From positions 1 to 64,000 of the forward strand of contig JAUJYN010000013.1 in assembly GCA_030737835.1 (NCBI GenBank): 64,000 nucleotides of DNA, written 5' to 3'. Shown one piece after another: positions 63,494-64,000 of this stretch (positions are counted from its first letter, which is position 1; every line of letters starts with the position of its first letter). This DNA is from Acorus gramineus (taxonomy: Eukaryota; Streptophyta; Magnoliopsida; Acorales; Acoraceae). The notes under the pieces are model-generated. The model worked only from the letters and a program-made list of their open reading frames with translations, did not search any database and was not told the DNA's origin. The translations under genes and the position numbers were made by a program.

Positions 63494-64000
63494 ATGTCAG
63501 AAATCAACGACGACCCTACTCTTCAGTTACCAACTTCGAAGGTTTCTGATCTCTCTCAGGCTGCTACTCTCTCTCAGATGGCATGTTTTGAGAATTTTCA
63601 GGACAATCTTCCGAACTCGACCGATTTTCCTCTTAGTTCTGTCGAAGATTGGTCACCCTGGCACATTACGGTACGGAGCGCTCTCGATCGTTGTCATCTT
63701 GTCGGTTATATTGATGGTTCTATTGTGCAACCGTCTGATCAAGACCCGACATATATCACCTGGCGCACACGGGACAGACGCGTACTCTCCTATTTGATCA
63801 ACTCTGTTGATCGTTCGATCCGTGCAGATCTCACTGGTTTTCCGTCGTCTGCCGCACTATGGACTCATCTTTGTGATCGCTTTGTAGAGAAAAGCGGTGC
63901 TCGTGAATATCAACTTCTGATCGACACTCAGACTGCTACTCAAGGTGATCTATCTGCCCAGACTCTATATGGCCGCATGAGGGCGAACTTCAGGGAGCTT
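63494..64000 (+). CDS. Copia gag, N-terminal 169 residues (runs off the window)
   Basis: Capsid protein of the Copia element. The frame from ATG 63494 (context ACAATGTCAG) has no stop to the edge and reads MSEINDDPTLQLPTSKVSDL, then the UBN2-type gag core: VEDWSPWHITVRSALDRCHL, VGYIDGSI, ITWRTRDRRVLSYLINSVDR, RADLTGFPSSAALWTHLCDR, EYQLLIDTQTATQGDLSAQT and LYGRMRANFREL. Trp residues in the first and third motifs and the LW..L..RF pattern are characteristic. It is intact as far as visible, so the element may be young. An earlier frame at 63420 has no domain. Confidence 0.85.
   Translation, partial: MSEINDDPTLQLPTSKVSDLSQAATLSQMACFENFQDNLPNSTDFPLSSVEDWSPWHITVRSALDRCHLVGYIDGSIVQPSDQDPTYITWRTRDRRVLSYLINSVDRSIRADLTGFPSSAALWTHLCDRFVEKSGAREYQLLIDTQTATQGDLSAQTLYGRMRANFREL

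Larger units (their letters stand above)
62488..64000 (+). mobile_element. Copia element, 5' portion (continues beyond the window)
   Basis: LTR 62488-62632 (145 bp, TGTTAGATTATATGTG ... CTGTTTCTATCA), primer site TAGTATCAGAGCC (62633-62645; one change from TGGTATCAGAGCC), a long GC-rich leader and an open gag frame from 63494. The LTR carries CACGTG (62531-62536) and TATATATAAA (62554-62563). The short LTR and long leader resemble Ale/Retrofit-like Copia; the assignment is tentative. It is inserted in repeat B2. The second LTR is outside the window. Confidence 0.8.

Overview
The window is nuclear DNA of a flowering plant. The evidence is an intronless MAPKKK17/18-type kinase gene, plant lineages of LTR retrotransposons primed by initiator tRNA-Met, hAT, Helitron and Harbinger-like DNA elements, and AT-rich spacers. 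The species cannot be fixed from the sequence. Only three coding regions look intact: the hAT transposase (26794-28884), the MAPKKK (56425-57789, minus) and a Copia gag that runs off the right edge (63494-64000). Almost everything else is transposon in various states of decay.

Left part (1-11590): a minus-strand LINE fragment, AT-rich spacer, a relic copy (A1) of the DNA found upstream of the kinase gene with a 600-bp Harbinger-type MITE in it, and two decayed copies of a gypsy-associated gene (PF04195-like domain followed by a coiled coil).

Middle part (11591-48530): a nest of very long-LTR (3.3-3.7 kb) Ty3/gypsy elements. Element X (5' LTR 11591-15246, 3' LTR from 30733) carries a solo LTR (16129-25221), which carries a second solo LTR (19174-24598), which carries a small non-autonomous Copia element (19644-21616). 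X also carries a complete hAT transposon (25933-29562, 8-bp target duplication). The 3' LTR of X is entered by element Y (31301-39764). The end of Y is fused to a plus-strand LTR fragment of family C (39765-42067), which meets head-to-head a minus-strand C element (42068-48530). The C element had inserted into a TTF-zinc-finger hAT-type gene (48531-49049). Y and the minus-strand C element share one internal architecture (gag, a captured LTR piece, and pol with the same RNase H/integrase-end deletion), so they look like copies of one non-autonomous lineage.

The most unusual pattern is in the gypsy LTRs. Seven LTR copies of three U3 types keep the same series: GTRAG donor-like site, highly variable GC-rich or short spacer, TTGCAG acceptor, a 36-39-nt block, a GTGAGT donor, about 1.3-2 kb, and a pyrimidine-rich YAG acceptor. 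This reads as a two-intron leader with a micro-exon, in which intron 1 carries a hypervariable GC-rich minisatellite. No transcript evidence is available here.

Right part (48531-64000): the broken TTF gene, a 1.7-kb Helitron whose empty site is preserved near position 1940, a second relic (A2) of the kinase-upstream DNA, the MAPKKK gene with TATA and G-box/ABRE, its own upstream region (B1), further relics (B2, D1/D2, LTR and Copia fragments), and the start of a Copia element with a 145-bp LTR.
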